Shown in pieces: positions 54,000 to 64,000 of a stretch of 64,000 bases of DNA. The position numbers and the translations under genes are program-made. Under the pieces are notes generated by a model that worked only from the letters and a program-made list of their open reading frames with translations, did no database searches and was not told the origin of the DNA. Numbering within the stretch: the stretch's first letter is position 1; every line of letters starts with the position of its first letter. The DNA comes from Paraspadella gotoi. Its lineage: Eukaryota > Chaetognatha. Location of the stretch: contig CM119263.1 in NCBI GenBank assembly GCA_051294375.1, positions 12,813,723 through 12,877,722 on the forward strand. Reading direction: 5' to 3'.

Positions 54000-55149
54000 A
54001 GCTTTGAAAATTTATACTATGGAAACCCTAAATTTGGTGATTTGTGTTGTAAGAGTTGAGATGTGAGACTCGAGATATCCCACGAGGTCGATTTACGCGG
54101 TGTGAAACGGGGCGTGTCGCGGTGAGAAAGGACAGGACAGAAAGTCGGTAAGGGGTGAGTAAGATAGGACAGAAGAGCGATCCCGACGGAGACAGAAAGA
54201 GGTCGTGAGAGGAAAAAAGGTGATGAAGTGAGGAGAGTGAATGGTGGAAAGATTAAGATGTTGGAAATATTGAGAAATAGTGGAAAGATATAAATCAAGA
54301 AACATATCAGTTGAACGAAATACTTCACGGTAGATGATGACAGAAAGGAAAAAAAAGACGGGGGTTAACAGTTGCGTGTAAATGTCGGTCGATTTGGCGG
54401 AGCGCCACGCCCCTCATTCGAAAAAATATCACCAGGAGTTTTCAGACTTTTCAGGGGGGAAAGTTTAAGGACGAAATCGGAGAAATGGGAGAAAAGGAGA
54501 AAAGAGAAGAGATAAAAGATGGTGATGGTGATGGAGAAGACGATGTTGATGAACGCAAGGAGAATAAAGAGGGAAAAACTAAATTATCTAAGTATAAAGA
54601 TATGGAGATGAGAAATGGAATATTTATAAATTGAAAGATAAAGGCTATGACAAGAGGAAGATGAGAATAAAGTCGAAGGTGAAGATGAAATTAGAAAAAA
54701 AAAGAAGATGAAGAGGAGGAAGATGAAGTCGAGGAAAGCGACGAGAAGGTAGAAGAATCTCGAAATTGGATTCGGGAGACAAAAAAAAAAAAAAGAAAAA
54801 AGGAAAAGAGAAGCGAGGATCCGCGATCCCTCCCTGACCTTTCCCCCCGCGATCCCTCCCCGGGTTCCTCCATCATCAAGATAACATAAACCCCTGCGAG
54901 AATAAAGAGATGTTATTACGTCGAAGGAAGAAAGGGAGAAAAATTTGAAAAAGAGAGTGGGAAGAGAGAGAGAGAGGAAGAAGGTGACACGGTAAGGAAG
55001 GGAAAGATAGAGAGAGAGAGGAGAGAGAAGCGACAGACGGCGAATGAAAAGCTTTTGTGCGCGAGAGAAGAAAGAACTACGTCGGGACTAAGGACAAGCA
55101 GGAGAGCAGAAGTAAAAAGAAAGACGAGAGAGAGAGAGAGAGAAGAGGG

Positions 55150-55200
<51 letters not shown>
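54000..55200. other. Purine-rich region, no supported gene
   Basis: G/A-rich sequence with (GA)n at 55125-55198. A 103-codon minus-strand ORF (54017-54328) starts in hydrophobic low complexity and has no domain. Confidence 0.4.
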
Positions 55201-55202
<2 letters not shown>

Positions 55203-55612
55203 CGCGAGGTTTTCGTCGATAGTCCTAAACGTTTTGTAATCGTTTTGTACTATTTAACAACAATTTTGACTTTTTCAACAGTTCTAGGTTTACTGCTTAG
55301 AAGAAATTGAAATCTTTTCAAAAGTTTTTTTTTAATGTCGTCGTCGTTATCCTTTATTTGTTAGTGACTTTTATCTTGACCTTTTTTCGTCAATTTTTTT
55401 TTTGCTGACGTCAGGTAAATCAAAGAAAATAAAAAGAGAAAAAAAACCAAAAAAACAAAAAACAAAACTAGAAAAACAAAAGAGAAATTCGAAAACTCGA
55501 TTTGGCGCCGAAGAAAATGGCGGAGGAGATGGAAAGGCACTCACCAATGTGCTACTCTCTCGCACGCGAATCTTCCCAGGGTTAGGGTCGAACGAGCAAG
55601 GATTTGGTAGGG

Positions 55613-55736
55613 ATGGGTGGCGAGGAAAGGGCGGCGGGGTGGGGAGGGAAAGTGGAAAAAGGAGAGAACGAAATCTTCAAGTGCCACAACATTCGAGAAA
55701 ATGCTTCTCAGATAAAGCCTATCGAGCTTGATTACG
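55613..55736 (+). CDS. Possible first coding exon
   Basis: The frame starts at ATG 55613, passes a Gly-rich stretch, then a non-repetitive Glu-Ile-Phe-Lys-Cys-His-Asn segment, and reaches the donor TTACG|GTGAGTC (phase 1). A TAG lies upstream in frame, consistent with a start exon. A second frame is also open. Not recognised. Confidence 0.35.
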
Positions 55737-56089
55737 GTGAGTCAGGGTAAGGCATCGCCTTGAGAATGAGATAAGATTTGAAGCGCTGCTAAAGTACGGA
55801 ACTCACCATTCAATAAAAAAACTTTTTGAAACATTTTTAATAATCAGTTGGAATTTTGTCCGAGTATAAAATTTGGAGAAAAAAGGGAATTAAGGTGTCC
55901 CCCTTCCGTTTTCGCGCCAACGAACTTTTAAAGTTCCTCTTCTAAAAATAAGACCTCGAAAAAAAAAGAAGAAATAATTGTCGAAATCGAAAAAAAAAAA
56001 ACTTACTGAAGAAGACGAGAATCTATTCCCGACAGAGAAGAACACATCCAGAGATCTTAATTTTCTTCTCGAGCCAAGAGTCACTATAG

Positions 56090-56284
56090 TTATTTTCGCT
56101 TAAAAACTATAAATCCCGAGAAAAACGTGAGACACTTTCGGATAATGATGACGACGGAAGAGACGATAACGAAAGCGACGACGAAATAATCCGATAAACG
56201 TCCATCCGTCGACGTCGTTGCCATGACGACGGCCGTAGGTAGTGCGTGCCAGTGCGTGTCTTCTTGCCAAGTGATTGAGGGCAT
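56090..56284 (-). CDS. Small ORF with a transmembrane-like segment
   Basis: A 64-codon ATG frame. It has a His/Trp-containing start and a ~25-residue hydrophobic stretch rich in Val, Ile and Phe near residues 34-60, then a basic end. Part of the hydrophobic run comes from GAC-type trinucleotides read as Val, so this is uncertain. Confidence 0.25.
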   Translation of the reverse strand: MPSITWQEDTHWHALPTAVVMATTSTDGRLSDYFVVAFVIVSSVVIIIRKCLTFFSGFIVFKRK

Positions 56285-56509
56285 TTAAAAATGTACTGAG
56301 AGTTTGCTTGTTCCAGTTAAGAAACGTAAAGGTAGAACGGATGAATACGAGATGTATAATAGTACAACGGGGCTATTCTGAGAAAATGTATTACTTCTGA
56401 AGGGCGAAGTCAATCGATGGATGAATGAATGAATTATAAAACGAACGAAAATTTGAAAAGAAAATAATACATCGAGTTAATTTTAATCTCGTAAATCCGG
56501 CAAAAAAAA

Positions 56510-56750
56510 AAGTAATATGTATTAAGTAAACATTAAGTTAAACATTAAGTTAAACATTAAGTTATATGTAAAAAAAGTATAAGTATAAGTAAAAAAGTAA
56601 TATGTATTAAGTAAACATTAAGTTAACATATAAGTTTTAACGCGAACATTAATCGACTCTCTTGCGAGCCAGCGATATCGATATCGACTGAGAGTTCGTG
56701 AGTCCGAGGTATGTCGAGATATGTCGAGGTATGCCGAGGTATGCCACGAC
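56510..56750. repeat. Short tandem repeats (ACATTAAGTTAA and GTATGTCGAG units)
   Basis: Three to four copies of an 11-12-bp AAACATTAAGTT unit at 56527-56565, repeated at 56616-56640. Four copies of a 10-bp GGTATGCCGA-type unit occur at 56705-56745, close upstream of the X-box. Confidence 0.7.
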
Positions 56751-56791
56751 GGTCGCCAAAGTTCAAAGTTTAAAAAAAAAAGGAAACAGCA

Positions 56792-57049
56792 ATGGTTGAT
56801 ACAACGAAGTCCTTCGCCGATGAGTACGACACACGTCGTGCCTTGTCGCTCTCGGGTTCGAGCTTCGTTCCTTCACATTTCTCGGTTGCCTTGGTAACCG
56901 AAGACGAGTTGCCATCGCACTTCGTCCTGGTTACCGAGAACGGGCGCGCGGTCGGGAAACGCCCGCCGTTGCCAATGCCATCCCGTTGCCACGACGACGA
57001 CAGAGAAACGGGGAAACATAAGTGCCGTTATGGGGAAAATCTTTTATAG
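56792..57049 (+). CDS. Uncharacterised 85-codon ORF over an X-box
   Basis: An ATG-to-TAG frame with acidic and Ser-rich N-terminal half and a basic, His/Cys-containing end. It overlaps several GTTGCC motifs, so it may be regulatory DNA that happens to be open. Confidence 0.25.
   Translation: MVDTTKSFADEYDTRRALSLSGSSFVPSHFSVALVTEDELPSHFVLVTENGRAVGKRPPLPMPSRCHDDDRETGKHKCRYGENLL
56885..56898 (+). promoter_or_regulatory. X-box (RFX-type) motif
   Basis: GTTGCCTTGGTAAC matches the X-box consensus GTNRCC-N(0-3)-RGYAAC at every position. Further half-sites (GTTGCC, GGTTACC) follow within 110 bp. RFX factors use such sites at ciliary gene promoters. Confidence 0.5.
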
Positions 57050-57209
57050 GACTTGGCGAAAATTCGGAGGCATCGCTTGAAGGAAGACTTTTGGAAGAGA
57101 GATGGAGGAGCAATTGCGAGGTAGCTGGTGGTTGTTTGTCAAACAAACGTTATTACAGTTGCTATTACAACGAAAATTACACGAACCAATTTCGCAAAGC
57201 GTAGTCTAA

Positions 57210-58290
57210 ATCGGTCGCCGATTTCACTGACGAATTTACTTAGCTTGAATCGCCGTGTAAATTTTTGGATGGGAGTCTAATGTGTTGGAGAGACATAGGG
57301 TGGTTGCGGTGGTAAAATTAGTCAGGTGTTCAGAAGTAGGGTCCGTAAATTTAAAGACTTTAAAGAATTTATTCTTTTAATTTACTGGCAGTTGTTTCAA
57401 TTTATTCTTGGATATTTTAACAAATTTAGCCCACGGTCGCACATCTAATGGTAATCACGTAAAATCATATTTTGTTGAATTATTTTTCAGTTTGTCGAGT
57501 TTTTTTTTTTCGAGAAACGAACCAACAAATTTGCCATTCGAAAAGAAAAGGAAAAATTAATATTTGGCTCCATCTCCGAAGAATCGAAATAAAAAAATAT
57601 TTCTCGTTTTGTCGTTTATTGGCTCATAATAGTGAACAACGCATATTATTTTAGAAAAGAAAAATATATTTCGGTTAAGGATAAGTACAAAAATGATACT
57701 GAACAAAAAAACAAAAATTGACTCGAGCATTATCTACTTTAATGACAATTACGTCGACGACGACGAAAACTACGACACACGATTATTTTTTGATAAATAT
57801 TTCGCGGTAAAATAGAAAATTAAATATTCTCGTGGGAGAAGAAAATCGACTGTTATTCGGGGGAAAAAGCGAAAGGGGGAAAAATGATGAAATTTTCCCT
57901 TAGCTCATAAGGGAAACAAATTAATAAAAATTTAATGAAAAGCGGTAAAGGTTTTGCCAGGAAAGGTAAGGCAATGTGGGATGATAGTATATCTCAAAAT
58001 AGAATTTTACCAGAAACATTAAATGTATTTTTAGCATCTCAGCGAAGTCACGATTCGTGACTTAAAGAGCGGAAAAAAAAATCGCGGTTCAGAATAAAGC
58101 TTATAAAAAAAAAGAATCCCATCCTGAAAACTCGCCAATGATGGCGTCCGACCATAATCCCCATCATTTGAGCCATTGTGGCGCGATGCGAAGGCACGAG
58201 AATGGAAAAAAGAAAGAAAATAGGGTGAAAAAGGGGAAGAAAAAAAAAAAGAAAAAGAAAAAGATAAAGCAAAAAAAAAAGAGTCCGATT
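57210..58290. other. AT-rich then A-rich region, no supported gene
   Basis: Nothing coding or repetitive could be supported apart from short A runs. Confidence 0.45.
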
Positions 58291-58293
58291 TGA

Positions 58294-58752
58294 ATGAGAA
58301 AGAAACCTTTTTTAATATCATTACGCGAAGGCGAAACTCGCGATTTTTCCCGCCACTACCGCCGCCGGCGTCAACAGCGTCTCTCTCTTTCGCCGACGCT
58401 ACCCACCAATAAAGTGACCTTCTTACGCACCGTCATTCCCTTCGAGGTTCGACCTCATTCCTCGCGAAACCTTAGTGCGTTGCCGGTCCCTCCTCCAGAA
58501 GAGAGCTCCCACCCCACCCCGGCAACCCAGGCCCCCTCCATCATTTTCTTTCTCCCCCACATTGTCCCCGCTTCTTGTTTCTACCCAGTCCTGGTGTCGC
58601 CCCCGGGGAAGTCAGGGCGTGTCACCGGCCGCCAGAGGCGAAGAACCGGGGCCATTGTCAGGCTTATATCGATTAAGCGTCGTTGTCGTCGTCCTCGTCG
58701 CTATCGTCGTCGTCACAGCCAAAGTGGTCGTTACTTCATTGTGTCCGTTTGA
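58294..58752 (+). CDS. 152-codon basic/Pro-rich ORF, doubtful
   Basis: An ATG frame through a G+C-rich island (58340-58680). It begins Lys-rich, then Arg-rich, with a long Pro/Ser/Thr middle and an Arg-rich end that comes from a TCG repeat. The minus strand is also partly open. The length and ATG favour a gene; the composition does not. Confidence 0.2.
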   Translation: MRKKPFLISLREGETRDFSRHYRRRRQQRLSLSPTLPTNKVTFLRTVIPFEVRPHSSRNLSALPVPPPEESSHPTPATQAPSIIFFLPHIVPASCFYPVLVSPPGKSGRVTGRQRRRTGAIVRLISIKRRCRRPRRYRRRHSQSGRYFIVSV

Positions 58753-58824
58753 GGTCGTTTTTGTGACTAAAAATGTGGATAAAAACAGAATCGACGGTTT
58801 CTGTTTTTTTTCGTCGTTTTTCTA

Positions 58825-58883
58825 AACTCTCTCTCTCTCTCTCTCTCTCTCTCATTCTCTCTCTCTCTCTCTCTCCTCTCTCT

Positions 58884-58920
<37 letters not shown>
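58825..58920. repeat. (CT)n microsatellite
   Basis: Nearly pure CT with three short interruptions. Confidence 0.9.
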
Positions 58921-59531
58921 TCATTGTTTCTCGGCCAACTAACTTCATTAGTTTGTACTTTTTTCGTTTGTTGTTCTAGGAAAATTCTGAATAAATCACA
59001 TATAATTCGATCAACGACACAATGGAATAATATGATCAATTCAAGCTAGGTAAATCTGCGACAATTATTTTGCGTGTAAACCTTAGTAACGTTACTAAAA
59101 ATAGATTTTCAGTCCCCACCAATCGAGCAACATCCGTTTGTTTATATCTGAAGGCAGAATGAAAAAGAAGGAAAATAAATGGACGCGATAAAAATGATAA
59201 ATGAAAATTAGATGAAACCGTGAAACAGAGAAAATTAGATTCATTTCAAATCATATATATATAATATATATAATTAAAAAGAGTAAAACGCAAACAACTA
59301 ATCAAACAAATTCACAGATAGGTAATAGGTAATAGGTAACTGGGGTTCGATGATATTTCTGTCAACAGCATCGCTCATCATACTTAATTCAGCTTAACCT
59401 TAATTACTTTTATACGCACGGGGGAATTGATCGAGACACTAAATGTCAGACTTCCTGGAGCTGATTTCCCTTTGGTGTTTCTCCGTCTCTTTCTCTGCCT
59501 CTTTCCTGCTCTATCTCTATCTTTCAAACTG

Positions 59532-59532
59532 C

Positions 59533-59583
<51 letters not shown>
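59532..59583. repeat. (CT)n microsatellite
   Basis: Perfect CT run. Confidence 0.9.
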
Positions 59584-59585
<2 letters not shown>

Positions 59586-59799
59586 AGGGAAGCAAAGCAG
59601 AGAAGGTTGGCGAGTTGCGTTTTAAATTGCATGTAGAACTGGCTTCGACAGCTTTTAAGTGAAACTGCAAACGTGAAGTGTTTAATTGGTAATGGGAAAA
59701 TAAATGAATTTCCAAGTAAAAAAGTCGCCCCGTTCGTCTTGGCCCTGATCTTCCTTCATTGGCGATGAAGAAGTTACTTTTCTCTTTTGACATGATCAT

Positions 59800-60590
59800 T
59801 TATAACTATTGTAGTGACGAGAGTTTCCAAACTATACTATCAAAGAATAAACTCTTTAAAATAGTAATATATTTTAATTAAATGTAACGTTCCTAATTCA
59901 TATCACCATAATTTAAAAAAAAAATATCATCAGTGTCATCCATGTAATAATTAACGAGACGTAGATTATTACAGTTTAGGAAAAAGATATTCACGAAAAA
60001 ACTAACTGACGATTGAGCGCAAGTTATTGACTCGAACACTAAGGATGACCCGTGGGTCGGGCAAGACAATAAGCTAATGGGGGCTTAAGAAAAGGTTAAT
60101 AGCAAGGCTAAAGGTTAACAACCCTGACAAAGGACTCAATACAATCCGATTCTGCCCTAAAGAATACGGAATTCTTGCAAATAAATACGTATAGAAATTA
60201 GTAAAAATAAACAAAAGCAGTTTAAATTTAAAAAACTTAAACTTTAAAAATATCTTAAATCATAAGCCATTTTTTTATCAAGTGATAAAAATAAAAATTA
60301 GTTGACTAACTCGACCAAGCCAAAAAGCCCTACTGATTTTGAGTCTTCTACAACAATGTCATCGCATAAACCACTATATTAACTACACTTTTAACTTACG
60401 ATACCCTAATGACTGTTATTTTTTCGTTGAGCGGAGAGAGAAAATACGAAAAAAAATTTTGGTTTTTCACACTTAACTTTTATCAGAAATTCACTCGTCT
60501 TCTCTCGTCACATCCTCTGGTTCCGGCCAACGGTTAAAAAAGACAAAATGCGAGAAAGTGGAAAACCAGTTCCAGAGGTGGGGCTGATTT
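59800..60590. other. AT-rich spacer, no supported gene
   Basis: No coding, RNA or repeat signal could be supported here. Confidence 0.5.
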
Positions 60591-60594
60591 CTCC

Positions 60595-60814
60595 TTAATA
60601 TCGGGTGAAGTCTCGGGGCGGAAGGCCGGCGTCCATCAGTTCGGCGACGGAGAAGTTGTTGTCGTTGTGGTCGTGTCGTCGTCGCCGTTGTTGTCCGTCG
60701 ACGAAGTTGTTAACTACCGAGTGGAGTCGGTATTTTATCCGTATTTCTCGTTGGACCGTCTTCGACAATATTCGCAACAATATCATTGATGACCATGAAA
60801 GAAGAGGAAGAAAA
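60595..60814 (-). CDS. Possible terminal exon with two successive open frames
   Basis: Acceptor TTTTTGTTCTTTAG precedes 60814. Frame 1 encodes a non-repetitive segment (Phe-Met-Val-Ile-Asn-Asp-Ile-Val, Ile-Pro-Thr-Pro-Leu-Gly) and stops at 60710. A second frame runs through the remaining sequence with His/Asn/Asp repeats and an acidic Val-Ala-Glu-Leu-Met-Asp-Ala-Gly stretch to TAA at 60595. Either frame 1 ends normally, or an indel joins the two. Not recognised. Confidence 0.35.
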
Positions 60815-61058
60815 CTAAAGAACAAAAATGAAATCATGTTTAAAAGTGGAGAAAGAAAAAGCGAGAATAATGACGACAAATAAAAAGGAAATTATATTTA
60901 TTAATTAATTAATAAAAATACATTTTAAAAAACTCAAAATGCGAAGTAGAAAAAAATTCAATGGGAATGATTTTTATAAATAGTTTGTGAATTGACAAAG
61001 ATCGACCGAGAAAATGAAAAAAAGAAGAGCGAAAATCTAGGCGGAGAAATAAAAAGAA

Positions 61059-61195
<137 letters not shown>

Positions 61196-61439
61196 GAACA
61201 AAGAAAATGGGATTTTATGGATGCAAAAAATCCGGGAATTGGGGAAATGAAAATTTAAAGGATTCGATTAATTAGAATGGAAAGGATCAAAATAAAAAAT
61301 AAACAAAACATACAATTAAAACTTTTCTTTAGTAAACAAAATATTGAACAAAATCTGAACAATGAATAAATAATATATAAATATAAATAATAATTGTTTT
61401 CCCTTTCTCATTGAACCTGCGATAGATGATAGTTTACAG

Positions 61440-61577
61440 TTTAAACCGTTGAAAACGACTCACATGTATTGGTGCAATCACAGTTTCTTTATTGTCGATG
61501 GAATGCAGTATCAACCTGAATCTTTAGTCAACGGCCGACCGCTGATGTTTTCCTTACTCAAGCGAGGGCCGTCATGA
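61440..61577 (+). CDS. Possible terminal exon
   Basis: A pyrimidine-rich stretch and AGTTTACAG precede 61440. The frame runs 45 codons in phase 0 to TGA, with Met-Tyr-Trp-Cys-Asn-His-Ser-Phe-Phe and Asn-Gly-Arg-Pro-Leu-Met-Phe stretches. The minus frames are interrupted. No polyA signal is evident nearby. Not recognised. Confidence 0.35.
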   Translation, partial: FKPLKTTHMYWCNHSFFIVDGMQYQPESLVNGRPLMFSLLKRGPS

Positions 61578-61599
61578 ATATGTTAATGACAATGAGAAA

Positions 61600-62680
61600 A
61601 GGAGAGTGGAGAGGAAGGAGTAAGAGAGAAAGAAAAAGAGAAGTAAAGAGGAAATGAGGGAAAGAGGAAATGAGAATGATAGTTATATTAAGTCGGAGTT
61701 TTCTTTTATTACTTTAGAGTTTAGACGACGTATGCTGAAAATAGAAGCTAAAAAGATGAATACATATTATTACATATTGCAAAATTACTTGTTTCACTAT
61801 CTTTATTTTTTATTTTTTTATTTTTTAGATTTAACTATTTTTCATAATTTTATTTATTTGTTGAAATATTTTTGTGTTAAATATTTAAATATAATATTAT
61901 TTATCTGTTTGGGATGGGGACGTTAGTGTTGTCTTCTGGAAATAGAGGGTGCATCTACACAACACAAGGTTACAAGATTACTATATTATATATTTTCACT
62001 TCCTCGTTTATTTCTAAGCAGAGAACGTTTCATTACTTTTATGGACAGTCAGGAGGGAAAACAGTGTTTTCATCATCAGGCAGTCGAAACTTAACTTATT
62101 TTTTGTAAGATGTTCTTTTTCTTAGCTTTAGAAAGCATAGTATAATATGAAAAACCGAGGATTTTCCACCGGAAAATCTGTATGTATTCTAGTTTTATTC
62201 ACTTTGGATTCGAGTACAAAAAAAGAACAGCGGGCGAAGAAAAGAAAAAAAGAAAAAAAAAGGACGAAAATGGAGTAAAAAAAAAAGAAAACGTAGAGAA
62301 AACAAGATTAGGTTTTTGCGGCGAGACCACCAACACAGGGTGAAAAAGTCAAGAAGAGAAAAGGGTTAGGGTAAAGAAAATTAAATAAAAGAAATAAAGA
62401 GAGAAAAAGAAGGGAGAGGGAAGAGAGAATGAGCCATATTTAGGTATATTTCCATTAGTCAATAATTTTTAATTTTTGTGTAAATGTTAATGTGTAAAGA
62501 TATTTAAACCTTGATATTTAATCTTTTTTAAAAAATGAAAAACAAACAAAAAAAGATAAAAACAATAAATCTTAAAAAGGCTTAGGTTTGCATGGAAAAA
62601 TTGCGGGGAAAGAAAATATAAAAAACGAAGTGAGTGACGAAAAAAAATAGTTGATTGGCTTAAGCGATGAATATATTGAG
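61600..62680. other. AT- and purine-rich region, no supported gene
   Basis: A 64-codon ATG ORF at 61914-62108 has no further support. Confidence 0.4.
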
Positions 62681-62683
62681 TCC

Positions 62684-62760
62684 GGAATTTGGCGAAGGTC
62701 ATTCGCCAAGGTCGAATCCTACGTCATTCGAGTAGCGCCTTTTACGTCATCGAACTACTT
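62684..62760. promoter_or_regulatory. Cluster of transcription-factor-like sites
   Basis: Within 60 bases there is a perfect inverted repeat GGCGAA/TTCGCC, two AAGGTC half-sites of nuclear-receptor type, and two TACGTCAT sites of CREB/ATF type (62721 and 62742). No gene start is identified next to it. Confidence 0.3.
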
Positions 62761-62925
62761 CTTCCTTTTGATATCGAAAACTTACCTGATCTCATTTCGT
62801 TTCAGATGGAAAGATAGATAATTCTATATATATAGCCGCACATATTTAGATAAACAGATAAGTAGATATATAGATAGATAACTACATCAATCAAAAAATC
62901 AATAGCGAAAAATTAGGGTAGTTTT

Positions 62926-63205
62926 TCAATTTATAAGAAGAAAAAAAAGGTTCCTACATGATAAAAAGTGATCGTTATAACTTTTTTTCCGTGGATGCCT
63001 TTTCAACTTTCTGGCGATCTCTCCCTTCCTCGTAAATTGCGCCGTCGCTGCCCCCGACGGCGAACGACCAAGGCCGATCCCGAGCAAAACTGCGAACGAG
63101 AAGATCGCGTCTTTAATCTCATGTTCGTCCTCCCGCGAATCGCTCGAGCCAAGTTGGGAACAACATCCTTCGCATCTCAATTTACATTTTGTATAATGTC
63201 GTTTT
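62926..63205 (-). CDS. Possible exon after a CT tract
   Basis: On the minus strand, (CT)n followed by TGCCGGGAAG precedes 63205. The frame encodes a Cys cluster (Lys-Cys-Lys-Leu-Arg-Cys-Glu-Gly-Cys-Cys), an acidic patch, a short hydrophobic stretch and a basic end. All plus frames are also open over much of it, so the G+C-rich composition may be the cause. Confidence 0.25.
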
Positions 63206-63213
63206 CTTCCCGG

Positions 63214-63214
63214 C

Positions 63215-63296
<82 letters not shown>
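63214..63296. repeat. (GA)n microsatellite
   Basis: GA repeat with two interruptions; on the minus strand it would be the pyrimidine tract before the candidate exon at 63205. Confidence 0.9.
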
Positions 63297-63298
<2 letters not shown>

Positions 63299-63847
63299 TG
63301 AGCGGAGAATTGCGGTCTGATCAGTGGTATCGCTTGAAGGAAAGGAGCGAACTAGTCATAGGCCGATCTAAAGCGAAACTGAAAAGTTAATGAGCTTCCC
63401 TCCAAAAATGGCTCGACATTGCGAGTCTTAATTGCAAAAAAAAAAGTCAGAAAGCATTTTCAACGCTCGGTACAAATAAAAAAAAACTTGATTGAAAAAT
63501 CTAATCGTTCTCATCATGTCAACTCGGCGAACAGGCTAGATATCCCGCACCTATCTCTCTCTCTATCTTCCTGTCTCCCTCGACTTGAAATAATCGCGTT
63601 AAAGCCGTTGGCCGCGGCGAATAGGAGGACTAATGACTCGGTAATGCAGATATAATCCGAGCCAGACGGTAGTTCAATCTCTCCCTTTCCCCCCCCCTCC
63701 TCGATCCATCGCTCACGTCGGACCTCTCTCCAATCTCTTTTCCACTTCGATACATCACGGGCGTCATCTCCGTCACCACTCCACGCTGCCCCCACCAAAA
63801 CCTCCTACTTTCCTTAGACAATTAATGGTTCAGAGTGATAAAAAATA

Positions 63848-63856
63848 TATAAAAGG
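63848..63856 (+). promoter_or_regulatory. TATA-box candidate near the window end
   Basis: TATAAAAGG within a TATATAAAAGGGG context. The sequence after it is G-rich and enters no clear ORF before the window ends. Confidence 0.3.
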
Positions 63857-64000
63857 GGAAACGTTGGGGGGGGGGGAGATTGAAAAATGACGCGGGAAGA
63901 TGGAAGCATCAAGCGAGAGAAATATCACGAAGGAACCGAGTTTTTAACATCGCACGGGGAGGAAGGCGGAAAGTAGTGGTAACCAAGGGCGACGAATAAT

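Noticed and set aside
58615-58650. CTCF-like CCGCCAGAGGCG
   Set aside because: One base is missing relative to the usual core and nothing else supports an insulator.

Overview
The window looks like a piece of a draft animal genome, most likely an arthropod. It is dominated by non-coding DNA: long (GA)n/(CT)n microsatellites, CGT/GAC trinucleotide tracts, minisatellites and transposable elements. Exons are short and split by introns, and there is no bacterial-style gene packing. The organism call is an inference from genome texture; no diagnostic single-copy gene is complete here. At least twelve runs of N occur, in size classes of 10, 25, 100 and variable length. Some flanks are duplicated, so part of the apparent structure is probably an assembly artefact.

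Layout. 0-10.3 kb: a ~2.3 kb segment occurs twice (1-2230 and 6897-9283), and a ~0.43 kb segment is repeated across a 25-N gap (9371-9800 and 9836-10280). Between the first two copies lie minus-strand exons of an F-type lectin (fucolectin/discoidin-like) gene with phase-compatible splice sites (6067-6220, 5705-5810, 5306-5383). 10.3-15.5 kb: microsatellites, a short minus-strand ORF that looks like a signal peptide, a GAC-rich tract, and a palindrome containing a hammerhead-ribozyme-like motif. 15.5-27 kb: an AT-rich repeat graveyard. It holds a 39-bp LTR fragment at a 100-N gap, a long two-unit inverted repeat, a T/CT-rich array ending in a hammerhead motif, a membrane-anchor ORF (18213-18461), two TIR-bounded elements (19347-20523 and 22169-22722), and a hAT-like element with a perfect 8-bp target duplication (25230-26395).

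27.4-29.8 kb: a 5'-truncated Penelope-like retroelement. It encodes the end of its reverse transcriptase plus a GIY-YIG endonuclease and is bracketed by two terminal repeats in inverted orientation, each with a hammerhead motif. 29.8-31.06 kb: an unclassified repeat with a pol-III-like hairpin, then two minisatellites. 31.06-36.79 kb: a nearly complete, recent Ty3/Gypsy retrotransposon on the minus strand, with 482/489-bp LTRs, gag, pol (protease, RT, RNase H, integrase), a polypurine tract, a primer-binding-site candidate and a -1 frameshift signal in the gag-pol overlap.

37-64 kb: mostly purine-rich intergenic or intronic DNA with many gaps. It contains isolated exon-like islands on both strands. 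The best supported is a minus-strand terminal exon with acceptor, stop and AATAAA (51986-52197, one apparent 1-nt frame break). Next is a plus-strand internal exon with a perfect GTAAGT donor (53662-53896). Weaker islands are listed individually. The host gene fragments cannot be joined into pathways from this window; the retroelements can be read as functional units (gag-pol expression by frameshifting; ribozyme-bearing terminal repeats with a GIY-YIG endonuclease).
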